In this document: piece by piece, positions 6,316 through 7,419 of the stretch | Position numbering within the stretch: the first letter of the stretch is position 1 | Layout of the letters: the number at the start of each line of letters is the position of its first letter | Source of the DNA: an uncultured Caryophanales bacterium | GTDB taxonomy: Bacteria > Bacillota_I > Bacilli_A > RFN20 > CAG-826 | Length of the DNA stretch: 7,419 nt | Assembly (NCBI GenBank): GCA_946410525.1 | Contig: CAMKAQ010000038.1 | Span: 1-7,419 of the forward strand | Direction: 5' to 3' | Program-made: the position numbers and the translations under genes | The notes under the pieces: model-generated | Told to the model about the DNA's origin: nothing | The model's database searches: none | The model's input: the letters and a program-made list of their open reading frames with translations, nothing else

Positions 6316-6990
6316 ATGGCACTCGTGATCAAAACCCCATGCCTTTCCCCATCTTTGCTTGCTTGCACGCCTTTCCACATCAGGGAAGGAATGGCAGGAG
6401 CCGAATCGATTGGGGCACCTCTCATCCATATTGATGTCATGGATGGGAAATTCGTCAAGAATGAGTCTTTCGGCGTTGATTTTGTCAAAGATGTCCACAA
6501 TAAGCATAATATGCTTAACGATACCCATATCATGATTGAGAAACCTTGGGAGAAGATCGATGATTTCATCAAGGCTGGCTCAAACATAATCACTTTCCAT
6601 CTTGAGGCTTGCCCAAGCGAGAAAGAGGTGAGGGAAACAATCAAGAAGATCCATGATGGCGGTGCGTACGCTGGCATATCCATCAAGCCACACACCTCAA
6701 CGAACGCTATCCTCCCATACATCAACGACGTCGACCTCATCCTCGTCATGTGCGTCGAACCGGGTTGGGGCGGACAGAAATTCATCCCAGAGACCTACGA
6801 GAGAATCGCCGATGTCAAAGCGATGATCAAAGCCAGCGGCTCCAAAGCCCTCCTCCAGGTCGATGGCGGAATCAATGACATCACTGGCCCGGCTTCCATC
6901 AAAGCGGGCGCCGATATCCTTGTCACCGGAACCTATCTATTCGGTGATGAAACCCCAGAAATCAGAGCAGCCAAAATCTTAAATAAATAA
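6316..6990 (+). CDS. rpe: Ribulose-phosphate 3-epimerase family protein (divergent)
   Basis: Rpe interconverts D-ribulose 5-phosphate and D-xylulose 5-phosphate in the pentose phosphate pathway, in the cytoplasm. The 224-residue length fits the family's TIM barrel. Metal and acid-base residues are present: H38 and D40 in HIDVMDG (38-44), H71 in THIMIEKP (70-77) and D183 in QVDGGIN. HLEACP, PGWGGQKFIPE and GADILVTGTYLFG, with the phosphate-binding end of the barrel, also match. Differences from canonical Rpe are PSLLACT for PSILSAD, KPHTS for NPxTP, and MCVEPGW for MTVxPGF. A related sugar-phosphate epimerase specificity is therefore possible, but Rpe is favoured by the cluster position after prkC. 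It starts one base after the prkC stop with no clear Shine-Dalgarno sequence, so it probably depends on coupled translation. The first half uses visibly more A/T-ending codons than the second. The rsgA gene usually found between prkC and rpe is absent. Confidence 0.88.
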   Translation: MALVIKTPCLSPSLLACTPFHIREGMAGAESIGAPLIHIDVMDGKFVKNESFGVDFVKDVHNKHNMLNDTHIMIEKPWEKIDDFIKAGSNIITFHLEACPSEKEVRETIKKIHDGGAYAGISIKPHTSTNAILPYINDVDLILVMCVEPGWGGQKFIPETYERIADVKAMIKASGSKALLQVDGGINDITGPASIKAGADILVTGTYLFGDETPEIRAAKILNK

Positions 6991-7419
6991 TGATCGACGT
7001 TGAGTTAGCACAATTCGCTCTTATCTTTCCGCCAGTCGTTTTTCTTGTGTATCTCCTCTTTTCTTGGGGCGGTTTAATGACGAACAAGCCTGAGAAGCTC
7101 TCTTTTCTGACTGGCTTCCCATATGAGGCTTACGAAAAGAAAAAGAACTCGGTTGGGTTCTACGCCCTCATCGTTTTTTTAGCGTCCGAAGCTCTCTTAA
7201 ACGTCTCGATGTTCGTCAATTTCTCTGACTCCTCGGCCGACATGATCGGACTTCTTGTCCTTTCAGCAACCCTCACCGCCACGATGTTCTTCTTAATAAT
7301 AAGGATTCATACCTTGACCGCTTCGAGAGAAAGGATTCACCTCACCCGTTTCTATTTGATGGGTTTAGGTTTATTCCTTCTTGCTAGTCTCAACGGCCTC
7401 ATCTTCCTTAATTTAAGTA
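6990..7419 (+). CDS. Unrecognised multi-pass membrane protein, 3'-truncated by the window edge
   Basis: The ATG at 6990-6992 overlaps the last base of the rpe stop (TAATG), and its frame stays open to the window end (143 codons), so the gene runs on. The start MIDVELAQFALIFPP leads straight into a membrane helix. I see four likely transmembrane segments, at about residues 9-28, 55-77, 84-106 and 121-141. They are separated by a polar loop around 31-53 (basic, with EKKKN), a short acidic loop at 79-84 and a basic loop at 107-120. By the positive-inside rule the 31-53 and 107-120 loops face the cytoplasm, placing the N-terminus outside and 79-84 outside. I recognise no family, and it is not the thiamine pyrophosphokinase (thiN) that follows rpe in B. 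subtilis. No Shine-Dalgarno sequence is evident; termination-reinitiation from rpe is likely. There is no catalytic motif in the visible part. Confidence 0.75.
   Translation, partial: MIDVELAQFALIFPPVVFLVYLLFSWGGLMTNKPEKLSFLTGFPYEAYEKKKNSVGFYALIVFLASEALLNVSMFVNFSDSSADMIGLLVLSATLTATMFFLIIRIHTLTASRERIHLTRFYLMGLGLFLLASLNGLIFLNLS

Overview
The window is a compact, entirely + strand gene cluster. It matches, with losses and replacements, the conserved Bacillota run priA-def-fmt-rsmB-rlmN-prpC-prkC-rsgA-rpe-thiN known from Bacillus subtilis. The gene order, the PrpC/PrkC phosphatase-kinase pair and the Shine-Dalgarno-like AGGAGG-type sites point to Bacillota or their Mollicutes/Tenericutes relatives. 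Three things favour a reduced Mollicutes-like or Erysipelotrichia-like lineage: a Ser/Thr kinase without transmembrane or PASTA segments, a degenerate RsmB, and the missing genes. That placement is inference. TGA is used as a stop (end of prpC) and TGG encodes Trp, so the genetic code is the standard bacterial one, not the Mycoplasma code. Base composition looks close to half G+C by eye (not counted), with a strong preference for CCA proline codons and C-ending ATC, GTC and CTC codons.

Layout. Bases 2-1645 hold the 3' part of priA (replication restart helicase). A 62-base gap (1646-1707) contains the only clear promoter, an extended -10 element embedded in an inverted repeat that also covers the ribosome binding site and start codon of the next gene. 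Bases 1708-2283 encode an unrecognised 191-residue protein with an acidic linker and a His/Cys-rich tail; it sits where def and fmt are expected. Bases 2301-3641 encode an RsmB-family protein whose SAM-binding and both catalytic-cysteine motifs are gone. Then follow rlmN (3643-4692), prpC (4694-5443), prkC (5436-6314), rpe (6316-6990) and the start of an unrecognised four-helix membrane protein (6990 to the window end). There is no gene-free stretch over 300 bases, and I found no RNA gene, mobile element or CRISPR array.

How the genes fit together. From 3641 onward each gene starts within 1 base of, or overlaps, the previous stop. Several of these starts lack a good Shine-Dalgarno sequence, so transcription from about 1692 probably gives one polycistronic mRNA with coupled translation. 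The contents link translation (23S rRNA/tRNA adenine C2 methylation by RlmN, and a probable ribosome-assembly relic of RsmB), reversible Ser/Thr phosphorylation (PrpC/PrkC) and the pentose phosphate pathway (Rpe). The most interesting points are the RsmB pseudoenzyme, the unknown metal-tail protein with its unusual leader, and the stripped-down PrkC with a short amphipathic C-terminus.
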